From assembly GCF_007741535.1 (NCBI RefSeq), contig NZ_CP036525.1:124001-188000 (forward strand): 64,000 nucleotides of DNA. The letters are read 5' to 3'. The position numbers and the translations under genes were made by a program. This stretch comes from Rubripirellula lacrimiformis. Lineage in GTDB: Bacteria; Planctomycetota; Planctomycetia; Pirellulales; Pirellulaceae. This document shows, piece by piece, positions 63,606 through 64,000 of this stretch. Position 1 is the stretch's first letter. Each line of letters begins with the position of its first letter. The notes beneath the pieces are model-generated. The model was not told the origin of the DNA, ran no database searches, and saw nothing but the letters and a program-made list of their open reading frames with translations.

Positions 63606-64000
63606 ATGCCCAGCGTCAGCGATGCCTTACGGCAGTTCGCACCGGCTTACTTGAAACAGAATCCCGGCTCCGTCTCAGTCATCCAGCAGAAAGTTCTTGG
63701 CGTGATCACGCGTTGCCGTACCGGCGCGCTTGGTGGCGTTCACTATCAATGCGACGGATGCGGGCGAGAACACTGGGTCGGGCGTTCGTGTGGCAATCGG
63801 CACTGCCCGAACTGTGGTCACGAGAAAACGCAGCTGTGGATTGAAACGCAGTCCGCCAAGTTAATGCCAGTGCATCACTTCCTCGTCACTTTCACGGTCC
63901 CTCGTGAACTGGGCTTGGTGCTGCGCGCTCATCAGCAAGACGGATACCGCTGTCTATTCGATGCCAGTAGCCAGAGCATCCGCGACGTCGGCGCGGCGAC
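63606..64000 (+). CDS. IS91-family transposase, copy 2, 3' partial
   Basis: N-terminal ~131 residues, the same as the copy at 49273 including the zinc-finger region (CDGCG ... CGNRHCPNCG). The HUH motif and tyrosines lie past the right edge. Confidence 0.9.
   Translation, partial: MPSVSDALRQFAPAYLKQNPGSVSVIQQKVLGVITRCRTGALGGVHYQCDGCGREHWVGRSCGNRHCPNCGHEKTQLWIETQSAKLMPVHHFLVTFTVPRELGLVLRAHQQDGYRCLFDASSQSIRDVGAA

Larger units (their letters stand above)
62475..64000 (+). mobile_element. IS91-like element, copy 2, 3' partial
   Basis: Begins CAAGTAAGCC exactly as copy 1 and is nearly identical for the visible 1.5 kb, offset 14333 bases. It runs out of the window inside the transposase. Here the recombinase gene is intact. 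Inserted in attC site 21. Confidence 0.85.

Overview
The window is bacterial chromosome from a planctomycete, most like the Rhodopirellula/Pirellulaceae group. The evidence is a DUF1552 + DUF1592-type cytochrome gene pair, a giant cadherin/dockerin surface protein with the LEPR-x-LL N-terminal signal, a PEP-CTERM-like protein, a TIGR03067-like protein, small membrane proteins with an NPYxxP motif, and a zinc-ribbon Ser/Thr kinase beside an ECF sigma factor.

Layout. 1-42 kb is ordinary chromosome, with genes on both strands: an inverse-autotransporter-like beta-helix protein cut by the left edge, a lipase-like hydrolase, an exonuclease-BRCT protein, the giant surface protein, an ErpA/IscA-type Fe-S carrier, a rhomboid protease, a MATE transporter, an HtrA-like protease, a DksA/TraR protein, a giant FHA/coiled-coil protein, an ECF sigma / pseudokinase / kinase operon, the DUF1592-DUF1552 pair, a DUF885 peptidase, an SGNH hydrolase, LptD + DgkA, CutA, a SET-domain protein and an HlyD-type adaptor. 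At 42.6 kb an ECF sigma gene is cut off by an IS3-family element. To its right lies the 3' end of a group II intron (last 60 or so codons of the maturase, domains 5 and 6).

44.9-62.5 kb is an integron gene-cassette array. Twenty-one attC-like sites of 91-96 bp, plus one remnant, alternate with one small gene each, all on the minus strand. Three sequence facts support this. Each site has terminal boxes of the form ..AACG / GGTT... The + strand can fold into a hairpin whose right inner arm carries one unpaired T at the same place in site after site. Most tellingly, the variable bases of the boxes match between the two ends of each cassette (the circular form) and not between the two ends of each linear site. 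The cassettes encode mostly small membrane or secreted proteins, plus a leucine-rich-repeat protein, a cupredoxin-like protein, a TIGR03067-like protein, a receiver-like cREC protein and a HExxH protein. No integron integrase is in the window. The orientation puts attI/intI beyond the right edge, unless the array lacks an integrase.

The array is a hot spot for mobile DNA. Two nearly identical copies of an IS91-like element (tyrosine recombinase + HUH/Y2 transposase) sit directly after the GTT triplet of two attC sites. An IS66 element splits another site, and the group II intron relic ends inside a further one. The most distinctive part of the window is this array together with the attC-targeting IS91-like element.
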